Shown piece by piece: positions 1-8,475 of a DNA stretch of 64,000 nucleotides (positions are counted from its first letter, which is position 1; every line of letters begins with the position of its first letter). The translations under genes were made by a program, and so were the position numbers. The notes beneath the pieces were generated by a model that was given only the letters and a program-made list of their open reading frames with translations, was not told where the DNA came from and did not search any database. The stretch spans positions 1 to 64,000 of the forward strand of contig NZ_CP015625.1 in the NCBI RefSeq assembly GCF_002007565.1. The letters run 5' to 3'. This stretch comes from Ditibartonella choladocola. Its GTDB lineage: Bacteria > Pseudomonadota > Alphaproteobacteria > Rhizobiales > Rhizobiaceae.

Positions 1-87
1 GGCTTATGTTGGCTTTTCCATAAGTGGGTTTCAATAAAGAAATTATTTTGAATCTGGGATTCTGATTCTTAGAGTCTGTGTTTTCTG

Positions 88-102
88 TTAATTATTTATT
101 AA
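88..102. promoter_or_regulatory. CtrA-type binding site in oriC
   Basis: A full TTAA-N7-TTAA site (TTAA at 88-91 and 99-102). CtrA represses origin firing in Caulobacter by binding sites of this form that sit next to DnaA boxes; here the nearest DnaA box starts at 110. Chance occurrence in AT-rich DNA is possible. Confidence 0.55.
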
Positions 103-109
103 CCTTATT

Positions 110-118
110 TTATCCACA
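110..118 (+). promoter_or_regulatory. DnaA box (perfect consensus)
   Basis: TTATCCACA, the high-affinity DnaA box, in the AT-rich region ahead of ppsR. A second box in the opposite orientation lies at 320-328. Confidence 0.7.
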
Positions 119-319
119 GATTTGGCGGAATTTTAAAAAATTACAAAGCGGCTTTTTTAGAGCCTCTCTATTTAACCGATAAATTGCAAAATGATATATA
201 AAATCAAGCAGGTTCTTTGTTTTACGATTGGTTATAAAGGGTGCTATAAATTTTTAACGAAACAGGGTTTTTCCCATAATCCAAAAGCGTGAATTTGAAT
301 TTCCCACAATGCATTGGCT

Positions 320-328
320 TGTGTATAA
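320..328 (-). promoter_or_regulatory. DnaA box (TTATACACA)
   Basis: The minus strand reads TTATACACA, which fits the TTATNCACA DnaA consensus. It falls just upstream of the ppsR start chosen here and would lie inside the gene if a more distal start (309) were used, one reason to prefer the start at 414. Confidence 0.55.
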
Positions 329-413
329 CATCATGGAGTTATCCTCACATTTTTTTGGTGTGCACAAAATGCTTGTTTCTTTGCACATCTTTCAACAAGG
401 GCCTGTGAATCCT

Positions 414-1235
414 GTGACAAAAGAAAAATTGGACTTTCATTTATATATGATTTCTGATGCGACCGGAGAGACTCTCCTGTCGGCAGGTCGTGCTGTGGCC
501 TCGCAATATGTAGAAGCGCGTGCAATCGAACATGTTTATCCGCTTATTCGTAACGAAGCCCAATTGCAGGAAGTGATCGGCCAGATCAACCGGAACCCCG
601 GAATTGTGCTTTATACAATAGTGGATGAAAAAATAGCGCATTTATTACATTCGGCATGTGATAAAATGGGTGTGCCTTCGGTTTCTGTTCTTGATCCGGT
701 TTTTCAGGCATTTCATTCCTTTTTAAGGCTGCCGGCAAACCGGCGTGCCAGTGCCCAACACCAACTTGATGCAGATTATTTCAAGCGCATCGAGGCACTC
801 GATTACACAATGGATCATGATGACGGCCAATTGCCGGATGGCTTACAAAATGCCGATGTGATTCTCGTCGGAATTTCGCGAACATCAAAAACGCCGACAA
901 GTATCTATCTTGCCAATCGTGGTATAAAAACAGCCAATGTTCCACTGGTGCCGGGTGTTGAACCACCCAATCAGCTCTTTTTGTCAAAAAAACCGTTAAT
1001 TGTCGGTCTTATTGCTTCTGCCGACCGGATAAGTCAGGTGCGGCAAAGTCGCAATATCGGTGGAGGTCTCACCACTGAAAGCTATATCGACAGGGCAAGC
1101 ATCGCGCAGGAACTCAATAATGCAAAACAGATTTGCATGCGCAACAATTGGCCTATTATCGATGTTTCACGCCGTTCTATCGAGGAAACGGCAACTGCAA
1201 TTCTCGAACTTTACCTGCGCGATCATCAGATCTGA
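414..1235 (+). CDS. ppsR: Pyruvate, phosphate dikinase / PEP synthase regulatory protein (kinase-pyrophosphorylase)
   Basis: DUF299-family bifunctional enzyme of the cytosol. It inactivates pyruvate,phosphate dikinase or PEP synthase by ADP-dependent phosphorylation of a threonine, and reactivates it by phosphate-dependent removal. The family's SDATGETL motif is near the N-terminus and the nucleotide-binding [11 protein letters not shown] loop is near residue 150. With a GTG start at 414 the protein has 273 residues, the family's usual length, and begins VTKEK before the conserved motif. An AAGGG lies at 397-401. GTG 405 is an alternative, and the frame stays open to 309. It is the first gene after the origin and is followed closely by maf, aroE and coaE, probably as one transcription unit. 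Confidence 0.9.
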   Translation: MTKEKLDFHLYMISDATGETLLSAGRAVASQYVEARAIEHVYPLIRNEAQLQEVIGQINRNPGIVLYTIVDEKIAHLLHSACDKMGVPSVSVLDPVFQAFHSFLRLPANRRASAQHQLDADYFKRIEALDYTMDHDDGQLPDGLQNADVILVGISRTSKTPTSIYLANRGIKTANVPLVPGVEPPNQLFLSKKPLIVGLIASADRISQVRQSRNIGGGLTTESYIDRASIAQELNNAKQICMRNNWPIIDVSRRSIEETATAILELYLRDHQI

Positions 1236-1256
1236 ATATTGATAAAAAGAAAAATT

Positions 1257-1853
1257 ATGCAACATAAACCGCTCATTCTCGCATCTTTAAGCCCGTTCCG
1301 AAAATCGATTCTGGAAAATGCCGGTCTCGAATTCGGTGTTGAAGGAGCAAAAATAGATGAACGTGAACTGGAAAAAGCTTTGGGTAAAATCACGCCTCAA
1401 GAGCTTGCCAAAGAATTGGCAATAAAAAAGGCTGAAGATGTTTCCGGCCGGTTTCCCGATTCGCTTGTTATCGGATGCGATCAAACACTCGATCTTGAAG
1501 GAAAAGCACTCCACAAAGTGTCAAATCTTGAGGGCGTGCGGCAGCGTCTCGTCGCTTTATCGGGAAAAACACATTATCTTCATAGCGGTATCGCTTTGGC
1601 AAAAGCCGGTAAAGCCGATTGGGTCGGGCTTTCGACTGCAAAAATGACAGTCCGTTCATTATCGCCGGAATTTATAGATTATTATATCGATAAAGCAGGA
1701 GAAAATGTTCAATCAAGTGTCGGTGCCTATCAGGTTGAAGGCTTGGGTATCCAGCTATTTGACAAAATAGAAGGAGATTATTTTACCATTATCGGTTTAC
1801 CTCTCTTATTATTGTTGCAGAAATTACGCGAGACAGGAATCATCATTCGATAA
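1257..1853 (+). CDS. maf: Maf family nucleotide pyrophosphatase
   Basis: Maf-like nucleoside triphosphate pyrophosphatase, 198 residues, expected to hydrolyse non-canonical or methylated nucleotides in the cytosol. The N-terminal motif LILASLSPFRK, the DERELEKA segment and the catalytic-region GCDQTLDLEGK are all visible. The CDQ pattern resembles the YceF branch (7-methyl-GTP preference in E. coli) more than canonical Maf, but substrate cannot be read from sequence. The ATG at 1257 is preferred because the family motif begins right after it; a TTG at 1239 would add six residues. It lies 21 bp after ppsR and 1 bp before aroE. Confidence 0.88.
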   Translation: MQHKPLILASLSPFRKSILENAGLEFGVEGAKIDERELEKALGKITPQELAKELAIKKAEDVSGRFPDSLVIGCDQTLDLEGKALHKVSNLEGVRQRLVALSGKTHYLHSGIALAKAGKADWVGLSTAKMTVRSLSPEFIDYYIDKAGENVQSSVGAYQVEGLGIQLFDKIEGDYFTIIGLPLLLLLQKLRETGIIIR

Positions 1854-1854
1854 G

Positions 1855-2712
1855 ATGACACATATAACGACAGAAATTCCCCATGCTTTTGTAACCGGCT
1901 ATCCGGTCGGGCATTCCCTTTCACCGCAAATTCATCGCTTTTGGCTCAAAAAATATAAGTTGGCCGGAACTTATGATGCGGTCGAGGTAACACCGGAAAA
2001 TTTTGAAACATTTATCAATTCGCTGCAAAAAAAAGGTTTTTGCGGCGGCAATGTTACGCTGCCCCATAAGGAAGAAGCCTTCCGCCTTGCCGAAAAAAAA
2101 GACGAGGCCGCTTTAAGGATAGGTGCTGCCAATACATTATGGTTCGAGAATAACATACTTTGTGCGAGCAATACCGATGGCTATGGCTTTGAAGCCAATC
2201 TTGACGATTTTGCCCCCGGTTGGGGTGGAAATGTGGCACTTGTCATTGGCGCCGGAGGGGCGGCGCGGGCAGTTATCTATACACTCGAACAACGCGGTTT
2301 TGACAATATTTATCTTGTAAACCGGACGAGATCACGTGCCGAAAAGCTTGCCGGTTATTTTGGCAATCAGGTAAAAGCACGCAATTGGAGCCAAATAGAT
2401 GATCTCGTTCCTCTGGCGGATTTAATCGTCAATACGACATCTTTGGGGATGACAAATAACCTTATCGAAAAAGATAGCAAACCGTTTATCCATCTCGATC
2501 AGGCAAAGCCGTCTGTTCTGGTGACAGATATTGTTTATACTCCTTTGATGACACCAATTCTATTGGAAGCCAAAGCCAAGAACCTCAATTATGTTGATGG
2601 AATCGGAATGTTGCTTCATCAGGCTGTACCGGGGTTTGAACGTTGGTTTGGAATGAGACCTGTTGTGGACAATGAATTACGACAAGAAATTCTGGGTAAA
2701 ATGGGCGAATAA
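1855..2712 (+). CDS. aroE: Shikimate dehydrogenase (NADP+)
   Basis: Reduces 3-dehydroshikimate to shikimate with NADPH in chorismate biosynthesis. The 285-residue protein shows the shikimate-binding GYPVGHSLSPQIH near the N-terminus and NVTLPHKEEAF with the catalytic lysine. The NTDGYGFEANL segment, the dinucleotide loop VIGAGGAARA and the NADP-phosphate-binding VNRTRSRAEK follow. GIGMLLHQAVPGF is at the C-terminus. Length is normal for the family. The start follows the maf stop by 1 bp and the stop abuts coaE, so translation is probably coupled. aroK and aroB are about 37 kb away in the same window. Confidence 0.96.
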   Translation: MTHITTEIPHAFVTGYPVGHSLSPQIHRFWLKKYKLAGTYDAVEVTPENFETFINSLQKKGFCGGNVTLPHKEEAFRLAEKKDEAALRIGAANTLWFENNILCASNTDGYGFEANLDDFAPGWGGNVALVIGAGGAARAVIYTLEQRGFDNIYLVNRTRSRAEKLAGYFGNQVKARNWSQIDDLVPLADLIVNTTSLGMTNNLIEKDSKPFIHLDQAKPSVLVTDIVYTPLMTPILLEAKAKNLNYVDGIGMLLHQAVPGFERWFGMRPVVDNELRQEILGKMGE

Positions 2713-3300
2713 ATGATTATCCTTGGGCTTACAGGTTCTATAGGCATGGGAAAAACGACAACGGCCGGCTTTTTCGAGGAAGCCGGTGTTCCTGTTTATA
2801 ATGCCGACAAGGCTGTTCATGAACTTTACGAAAGTAAAGAGGTTATCGAAAATTTAAGCCGTATTTTCCCCGATTGTCTGACTGATGGCCGGATAGACCG
2901 GTCAAAATTATCAAAAGCAATTGTCAAAGATCCGTCAAAGCTTGCCGTTTTGGAAAAGTTCATTCACCCTCTGGTACGCAAAAAAGAAAAGGATTTTGTC
3001 AAAAAGCACCGCAATCAGGGTGCCCCGCTTGTGGTTCTCGATATTCCTTTATTATTTGAAACGGGGCCGGAAGGACGGGTTGACAAAATAGCGGTTGTTT
3101 CGGCTCCGCTTGCAATCCAGCGGCAACGTGTGCTTGCCCGCAGCGGCTGGGATGATGAAAAACTCGACCGCATCTTGTCTCGTCAAATAACCGATGAAGA
3201 AAAGCGAAGGCGTGCCGATTTTGTTATTGATACCGGCAAGAGTCTCGATGATGCCAGACAACAGGTAAAACATCTGATTGCCCGCTTGACCGGCAAGTAA
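2713..3300 (+). CDS. coaE: Dephospho-CoA kinase
   Basis: Catalyses the last step of coenzyme A synthesis, ATP-dependent phosphorylation of the 3'-hydroxyl of dephospho-CoA. The 195-residue protein starts with a P-loop, GLTGSIGMGKTTTA. It then has the NADKAVHELY segment (family DADxxxH) and VVLDIPLLFETG, which lines the CoA site. The ATG directly follows the aroE stop, so it belongs to the same operon. This maf-aroE-coaE-dnaQ order next to the origin is widespread in Hyphomicrobiales. Confidence 0.95.
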   Translation: MIILGLTGSIGMGKTTTAGFFEEAGVPVYNADKAVHELYESKEVIENLSRIFPDCLTDGRIDRSKLSKAIVKDPSKLAVLEKFIHPLVRKKEKDFVKKHRNQGAPLVVLDIPLLFETGPEGRVDKIAVVSAPLAIQRQRVLARSGWDDEKLDRILSRQITDEEKRRRADFVIDTGKSLDDARQQVKHLIARLTGK

Positions 3301-3640
3301 ACTGCCCGTCGATAAAAAATAAGGGTATTTTCGGGTGACAATTTTTGTAAAATTGAAATGACGACTTAATCGCAGATTTTGGCGATGTTATATCCGGATT
3401 ATCCATAGTTTCTTTCAGAGATAGGATGTAGGAATCATCAAAACGTTTTTGCGTCGATTATTTTTGATTTTCACCCTTCCGGTGAGGTGAGCGAATATAG
3501 TCAACGGAAAGACGATTTGTTGTTTATTGCCTCTTCAAGACGCAAGAAAGATAGGAAATAATCCATTATGAAGGTGCAATTCGTGCAAAAACAGCAATGC
3601 AAGTCAAGGCAGGTTAAAGAGTAGGTGAGAGCAGGTTTTT
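3301..3640. other. Intergenic region coaE-dnaQ, no gene seen
   Basis: 340 bp without a convincing open frame. A TTATCCATA at about 3403 is one base from a DnaA box. Presumably this holds the coaE terminator and the dnaQ promoter, but I could not identify either with confidence. Confidence 0.4.
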
Positions 3641-4342
3641 ATGAGAGAAATTATTTTTGATACTGAAACAACAGGCCTTCACAAAGAAACAGACCGTATT
3701 GTCGAAATCGGCTGTGTGGAGATGGTTGATCGCTATCTCACTGATAAAACTTTTCATGTCTATCTCAATCCTCAGGGTGTGATTATTCCTGACGAGGTTG
3801 TGGCAGTCCATGGTCTTACCAATGAGCGCCTCAAGGACGAGCCGAAATTTGAAGAAATAGCCGATGATTTTCTTTCCTTTATCGAAGGCGCGACACTGAT
3901 TGCCCATAATGCGAATTTCGACCTCGGTTTTTTGAATGCCGAATTGGGGCGTATTCATAAACCTCTTATCAGTGTTGATCGTATTATTGATACATTGGCG
4001 ATGGCACGACGGAAATTTCCGATGGGGCCAAATTCTCTGGATGCTTTGTGTAAACGCTTCGGTATTGATAATTCACGCCGGACGCTACATGGTGCTTTGC
4101 TCGACTCTGAAATTCTCGCCGACGTTTATATCGAACTTATTGGCGGCAAACAGGGTGCTCTGGGATTTGACGGTGGAAAAGCTGACAGCCAATCAAACGA
4201 AAACGAAGATCAGAGTAAAATTGTTCTGAAAACTCGCCCTCAGCCATTGCCAAGCCGTTTGAGCGAAGAAGATAAAGCCGCCCATGACGCTTTGCTTGCA
4301 AAAATCGGCGAAAAAGCCATGTGGAGCCACATTAAAAATTGA
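3641..4342 (+). CDS. dnaQ: DNA polymerase III subunit epsilon (3'-5' proofreading exonuclease)
   Basis: Proofreading subunit of the replicative polymerase core. The 233-residue protein has the three exonuclease motifs of the DEDDh family: FDTETTGL at the N-terminus, AHNANFDLGFLNAEL near residue 95, and LHGALLDSEILADVY near residue 150 with the catalytic histidine and aspartate. The C-terminal tail is charged and would contact the alpha subunit and the polymerase. Length is close to the E. coli protein (243). It is preceded by 340 bp of non-coding DNA, so probably has its own promoter. Confidence 0.95.
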   Translation: MREIIFDTETTGLHKETDRIVEIGCVEMVDRYLTDKTFHVYLNPQGVIIPDEVVAVHGLTNERLKDEPKFEEIADDFLSFIEGATLIAHNANFDLGFLNAELGRIHKPLISVDRIIDTLAMARRKFPMGPNSLDALCKRFGIDNSRRTLHGALLDSEILADVYIELIGGKQGALGFDGGKADSQSNENEDQSKIVLKTRPQPLPSRLSEEDKAAHDALLAKIGEKAMWSHIKN

Positions 4343-4633
4343 AGTGTCGGCAAAAGCCGAATAACGGCAAAATCCGAAATATCCTGACGCGGGGATTGGT
4401 TTTTGTGAAATCTTCAAAAAAATGAAATCAATTTCCGACAGAACCGATTTGAAATTTATAAAAACCGGCTAACACCTTTGAAACTCTGCTAAAAAGGGAA
4501 TTTACAATCGAGCGGCGCGTGCTCTAACGATTGATTTATAGATGTTCTTGCAATCGACTTTATTGCAGTTGAATCTGTTCGATCTTGTTAAAACCTGTTT
4601 TCAGGCGGTCTTTTGATAAAAATAGGCCGGTTT

Positions 4634-4785
4634 ATAAAAATAGACCGTTGTGGAGAGGGGGAAACCACAACGGCCTTTTTTACTGCACTTCAATCAACAG
4701 TCCGGAGAGGGAAAGTAGACTGTTGCATCCGGTAAACGGCGGGGGACAAAGCCGGACAACCGGACATATCGACGCAGTGTCGATA
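4634..4785 (-). ncRNA. Small RNA resembling the alpha-r7 family, upstream of polA
   Basis: The minus strand has a sigma70-like promoter: TTGAAA at 4819-4814, 17 bp, TTTATA at 4796-4791. Downstream comes a string of hairpins. The first is a 7-bp stem at 4767-4785. A CCGG-closed stem-loop spans 4729-4755. A perfect 8-bp stem at 4695-4702/4718-4725 has a loop reading CTTTCCCTCTCC. The last is a 9-bp terminator stem at 4645-4653/4665-4673 with loop TTTCCCCCTCTC, followed by five U. The length of about 150 nt and pyrimidine-rich loops able to pair with Shine-Dalgarno sequences match my recollection of the rhizobial alpha-r7 (Smr7C) trans-acting sRNA, which also lies beside polA. The family name is inferred; promoter, hairpins and terminator are seen. 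Confidence 0.7.
4645..4682. terminator. Bidirectional rho-independent terminator
   Basis: Perfect 9-bp stem CCGTTGTGG / CCACAACGG with an 11-nt loop. A T-run follows on the plus strand (4676-4681) and five T on the minus strand (4640-4636). It ends the putative small RNA on the minus strand and could also stop readthrough from dnaQ. Confidence 0.75.
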
Positions 4786-4985
4786 GGTCATATAAAAGAA
4801 TTTAAAAATGGCTTTTCAAGGGCAACTATATTAACATTTTGTAACAAATGCGTGAAAAGAACCTATAAGGACCTGACGATAAATTTTGCGCGCTCCACAT
4901 TTTCTATCGTTTGCCGATGGGCTTTTTTGGTTCAATATGCTTTTAGACTATAAAATGTTTTCAAAATTCGATGTCAGGATTGACG

Positions 4986-7934
4986 ATGCACAAAAATGAT
5001 CACCTTTTTCTCGTTGACGGTTCAAGCTATATTTTTCGCGCCTATCACGCTTTGCCGCCATTAACACGGAAAAAAGACGGTTTGCCTGTTGGTGCACTGG
5101 CGGGTTTTTGCAATATGCTCTGGAAATTGCTGTGTGATGCGCGTGATACAGCAGTTGGCGTTGTGCCGACGCATTTTGCTGTCATTTTTGACTATTCATC
5201 GGAAACGTTCCGTAAAAAGATATATCCCGAATATAAAGCAAACCGCCCTACTCCACCTGAAGATCTTATTCCCCAATTCAGCCTTATCAGGCAGGCTACC
5301 CGCGCTTTCAATCTACCCTGCATTGAAAAAGAAGGTTATGAGGCGGACGATATTATCGCGACTTATGCTTCGGCGGCTACCCGAAGTGGTGCAAAAACGA
5401 CAATCATTTCTTCCGACAAGGATCTCATGCAACTCGTCAATCAACAGGTCGGGATGTATGACGGCATGAAAGACCGCCCGATCGGCATTAAAGAAGTTAT
5501 TGAAAAATGGGGCGTTCCGCCTGAAAAGATGATTGATTTGCAATCTCTTACCGGCGATTCGACCGATAATGTTCCAGGTGTTCCGGGTATTGGCCCGAAA
5601 ACAGCAGCCCAGCTTCTTGATGAATTTGGTGATCTTGATACGCTGTTGGCTCATGCCGGAGACATCAAACAACAAAAACGTCGTGAAAATATCATTGAAT
5701 TTGCCGATCAGGCAAGATTGGCACGTCAACTTGTAACATTGAAAACCGATGTTCCGCTTGAAATCGGTCTTGATGGGCTTCTGTTGGAGCCAACCGACGG
5801 GCCGCGCCTTATCGGCTTTTTGAAAGCAATGGAATTCAATTCTTTGACGCGCCGTGTTGCAGAAGCGACCAATTGTGATGCAGCTTTGATCGAGCCGGTC
5901 AATCTTGATGTCGAATGGGGCAAGAGTGCCCACGGTCCTGATCTTGAGTCGGGTTCGGATGTCGGCGGAGCGCCGGAAGCGAGTGGCAATCTTGAGCAAG
6001 AACAAAAAAGCGGCTCTGACGGTGCACAGGAAAACACCCCGCAGCTTCTTGCAGAAAAACGTAAAAAAGAAGCACTCACAGAAAAAATAGATACCACCGC
6101 TTATCACACCATAACGGACGAAGCCGAACTGAAACAGTGGCTTGATCGGGCTTTGGAACAGGGGTTCTTTGCATTCGATACCGAAACGACTTCACTTGAT
6201 CCGATGCAAGCGGAACTTGTCGGCTTTTCTATAGGTCTTAATGCCGGTGAAGCGGCCTATGTGCCACTTAACCATGTCGATGGTAGCAATGATTTACTGG
6301 GCGGCGGACGCCTGAAGGGACAAATTGATACACAAAAAGCCGTCGCTTTATTGAAACCGGTATTGGAAAATCCTGCAATATTAAAAATTGCGCAAAATAT
6401 GAAATATGATTGGCTGGTAATGCGACAATATCAGGTCACAATCCGGTCTTTCGACGATACGATGTTGCTTTCCTATGTTCTGGATGCCGGAACTTTGACC
6501 CACGGGATGGACGCACTTTCAGAGCGCTGGTTGGGACATAAGCCGATTACTTTCAAAGAGGTTGCCGGAAGTGGAAAAACGGCAACGGGTTTTGCAGCCG
6601 TCGATTTGAAACGGGCAACACAATATGCGGCCGAAGATGCCGATGTTACGTTGCGACTTTGGCGGGTTTTAAAACCGCAAATTGTCGCGCGCGGTGTTAC
6701 CCGTGTTTATGAACGTCTGGAGCGGCCATTGGTGACCGTTCTTGCGCGCATGGAAGAACGTGGTGTTCTGGTTGATCGGCAATTATTGTCGCGACTATCC
6801 GGCGAGCTTGCCCAGTCGGCGGCCGCTTTGGAAGATGAAATCTATCAACTTGCCGGAGAAAAGTTCAATATCGGTTCGCCCAAACAATTGGGTGAAATAT
6901 TGTTCGGAAAAATGGGTTTGCCCGGCGGCTCGAAAACCAAAACCGGTCAATGGTCAACATCGGCTCAGGTTCTTGAAGATCTGGCAGCAGAGGGGCATGA
7001 ATTACCCCGCAAGATTGTTGATTGGCGCCAGCTAACAAAATTGAAATCGACTTATACGGATGCTCTTCCGAATTATATTTTACCCGATACGGGGCGCGTT
7101 CATACGAATTATTCAATGGCTGCAACGTCGACCGGAAGGCTTGCCTCGTCAGATCCGAATTTGCAAAATATTCCGGTTCGCACCACAGAGGGAAGAAAAA
7201 TTCGTGCCGCTTTTATCGCCGGTCCCGGTAATTTGCTATTGTCGGCCGATTACAGCCAGATTGAATTGCGTGTTCTTGCCCATGTCGCCGATATTAAAGC
7301 ACTGAAGAAAGCGTTTGCAGATGGCCTTGATATTCATGCAATGACGGCATCGGAAATGTTCGGTGTGCCGATCGAGGGTATGCCACCGGAGGTTCGCCGT
7401 CGCGCCAAGGCGATCAATTTCGGGATTATCTATGGCATTTCTGCCTTCGGTCTTGCCAATCAATTGTCGATTCCGCGCGAGGAAGCAGCCCAATATATCC
7501 GCACCTATTTTGAACGTTTCCCCGGTATCAAGGACTATATGGAAAAAACCAAAGCCTATGCGCATGAACATGGTTTTGTCGAAACAATTTTCGGGCGTCG
7601 TATCCATTATCCGGAAATCAATTCAAAAAATGCGCAAATGCGTGCATTTAACGAGCGAGCGGCAATTAATGCACCAATTCAGGGGGCTGCTGCCGATATT
7701 ATCCGTCGCGCCATGATAAAAATGGATGACGCGTTGAAGGAAGCCGGCTTATCGGCAAAAATGTTGTTGCAGGTTCATGATGAACTGATTTTCGAGTTGC
7801 CTGAAAACGAGGTTGAAAAAACCACCGCTCTCGTAAAAGACGTGATGGAAAATGCCACTATGCCGGCATTGTCTCTCACTGTGCCGCTTAAAGTTGATGC
7901 ACGGGCAGCAAAAAATTGGGATGAAGCCCATTAA
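4986..7934 (+). CDS. polA: DNA polymerase I
   Basis: Repair and Okazaki-fragment polymerase, 982 residues, somewhat longer than the E. coli enzyme. The N-terminal 5'-nuclease domain (about 1-290) contains EGYEADDIIATYA. The 3'-5' exonuclease domain (about 370-580) keeps FDTETTSLDP, NMKYDWLV and YAAEDADVT, so proofreading looks intact. The polymerase domain has motif A DYSQIELRVLAH, motif B RRRAKAINFGIIYG and motif C QVHDELIFELP. The ATG at 4986 is chosen because AGGA lies 7 bp before it; the ATG at 4971 would add five residues. A charged, low-complexity linker joins the first two domains. Its upstream region holds the minus-strand small RNA. Confidence 0.96.
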   Translation: MHKNDHLFLVDGSSYIFRAYHALPPLTRKKDGLPVGALAGFCNMLWKLLCDARDTAVGVVPTHFAVIFDYSSETFRKKIYPEYKANRPTPPEDLIPQFSLIRQATRAFNLPCIEKEGYEADDIIATYASAATRSGAKTTIISSDKDLMQLVNQQVGMYDGMKDRPIGIKEVIEKWGVPPEKMIDLQSLTGDSTDNVPGVPGIGPKTAAQLLDEFGDLDTLLAHAGDIKQQKRRENIIEFADQARLARQLVTLKTDVPLEIGLDGLLLEPTDGPRLIGFLKAMEFNSLTRRVAEATNCDAALIEPVNLDVEWGKSAHGPDLESGSDVGGAPEASGNLEQEQKSGSDGAQENTPQLLAEKRKKEALTEKIDTTAYHTITDEAELKQWLDRALEQGFFAFDTETTSLDPMQAELVGFSIGLNAGEAAYVPLNHVDGSNDLLGGGRLKGQIDTQKAVALLKPVLENPAILKIAQNMKYDWLVMRQYQVTIRSFDDTMLLSYVLDAGTLTHGMDALSERWLGHKPITFKEVAGSGKTATGFAAVDLKRATQYAAEDADVTLRLWRVLKPQIVARGVTRVYERLERPLVTVLARMEERGVLVDRQLLSRLSGELAQSAAALEDEIYQLAGEKFNIGSPKQLGEILFGKMGLPGGSKTKTGQWSTSAQVLEDLAAEGHELPRKIVDWRQLTKLKSTYTDALPNYILPDTGRVHTNYSMAATSTGRLASSDPNLQNIPVRTTEGRKIRAAFIAGPGNLLLSADYSQIELRVLAHVADIKALKKAFADGLDIHAMTASEMFGVPIEGMPPEVRRRAKAINFGIIYGISAFGLANQLSIPREEAAQYIRTYFERFPGIKDYMEKTKAYAHEHGFVETIFGRRIHYPEINSKNAQMRAFNERAAINAPIQGAAADIIRRAMIKMDDALKEAGLSAKMLLQVHDELIFELPENEVEKTTALVKDVMENATMPALSLTVPLKVDARAAKNWDEAH

Positions 7935-8020
7935 AATGAGCCATATTGAAAGTGTTATTCCGGTTATTCTGAATTGAATACCGGGTAATACTGCCCTTGA
8001 AATAGAAAATAGTGCTCCAT

Positions 8021-8052
8021 ATTGCTCCCTATTACTTTGAACAGGGAGCAAT
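8021..8052 (+). promoter_or_regulatory. Hairpin enclosing the ribosome binding site of the next small gene
   Basis: Perfect 10-bp inverted repeat ATTGCTCCCT (8021-8030) / AGGGAGCAAT (8043-8052) with a 12-nt loop. The right arm contains AGGGAG, the ribosome binding site 7 nt before the ATG at 8056. If the RNA folds, initiation would be blocked. There is no clear T-run, so it is a weaker candidate as a polA terminator. Confidence 0.5.
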
Positions 8053-8055
8053 TTG

Positions 8056-8208
8056 ATGAACCGGAATTTCCTTTTTCTTATTATCGGCATTCTTATCGTT
8101 GTTGTTGCAGGCTTGGGTTATAAGACTTACCAACAGAAACAACAGCAAAAACCATCCGGCGTCGAATTGACAATCGATAAAAATGGCGTTTCGGTCGATC
8201 GTCACTAG
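8056..8208 (+). CDS. Small single-pass membrane protein, unknown function
   Basis: A 50-residue protein. Residues 4-21 (NFLFLIIGILIVVVAGLG) form one hydrophobic segment, followed by a Gln/Lys-rich stretch and a C-terminal VELTIDKNGVSVDR. A strong AGGGAG lies 7 nt before the ATG. The topology, an N-terminal anchor with a short soluble tail, is like small conserved Rhizobiales proteins of unknown role. I recognise no functional domain. It starts 121 bp after polA. Its ribosome binding site is inside a perfect hairpin. Confidence 0.65.
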   Translation: MNRNFLFLIIGILIVVVAGLGYKTYQQKQQQKPSGVELTIDKNGVSVDRH

Positions 8209-8389
8209 TGTTCAGATAAAACAATATTTAAAGAATAATAACAGCTAAAGGCGACGTGTTTTTCAATCGGCATTCATCTTATAATTGCATTGTGGCTCAC
8301 GTCCCGTTCAAATTGAGATATAATCCCGATCGGGGTATATATAGCCCGGTTCGGGTAACGATACTATTCTCCGTAAAGAGAAGTAGGGT

Positions 8390-8412
8390 CTTTTAAAAAA
8401 GTTTTTTAAAAG
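8390..8412. repeat. Perfect 11-bp inverted repeat (CTTTTAAAAAA / TTTTTTAAAAG)
   Basis: A 23-bp near-continuous palindrome with one central base, between the 50-residue protein and the next membrane gene. A CCCGATCGGG palindrome lies just upstream at about 8326-8335. Either could be an operator or part of a weak terminator. Confidence 0.4.
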
Positions 8413-8475
8413 GCGGAATTATTCTCGGAAGTTTTGTAATTACTAGAACAGCAATTTCAGAAAGAAGTAATAGAA

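Larger units (their letters stand above)
1..413. other. oriC: Probable chromosomal replication origin (oriC)
   Basis: This non-coding, AT-rich stretch precedes ppsR. It contains a perfect DnaA box TTATCCACA at 110-118 and a second, TTATACACA, on the minus strand at 320-328. One-mismatch versions lie at 339-347 and 359-367. A perfect TTAA-N7-TTAA sequence, the CtrA recognition pattern, lies at 88-102, only 7 bp from the first DnaA box. In Caulobacter and Rickettsia the origin lies between hemE and the ppsR homologue and carries DnaA and CtrA sites, so both position and motifs agree. hemE itself is not in the window. A short inverted repeat (CTTATG/CATAAG) sits at 3-24. Function is inferred; the motifs are seen directly. 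Confidence 0.75.

Noticed and set aside
4585-4953. Plus-strand 122-codon frame upstream of polA
   Set aside because: It covers the small-RNA hairpins and terminator, and its residues resemble no protein; the structure explains the sequence better.
5313-6107. Minus-strand 264-codon frame inside polA
   Set aside because: Fully antisense to the conserved polA coding sequence; no ribosome binding site or family resemblance.
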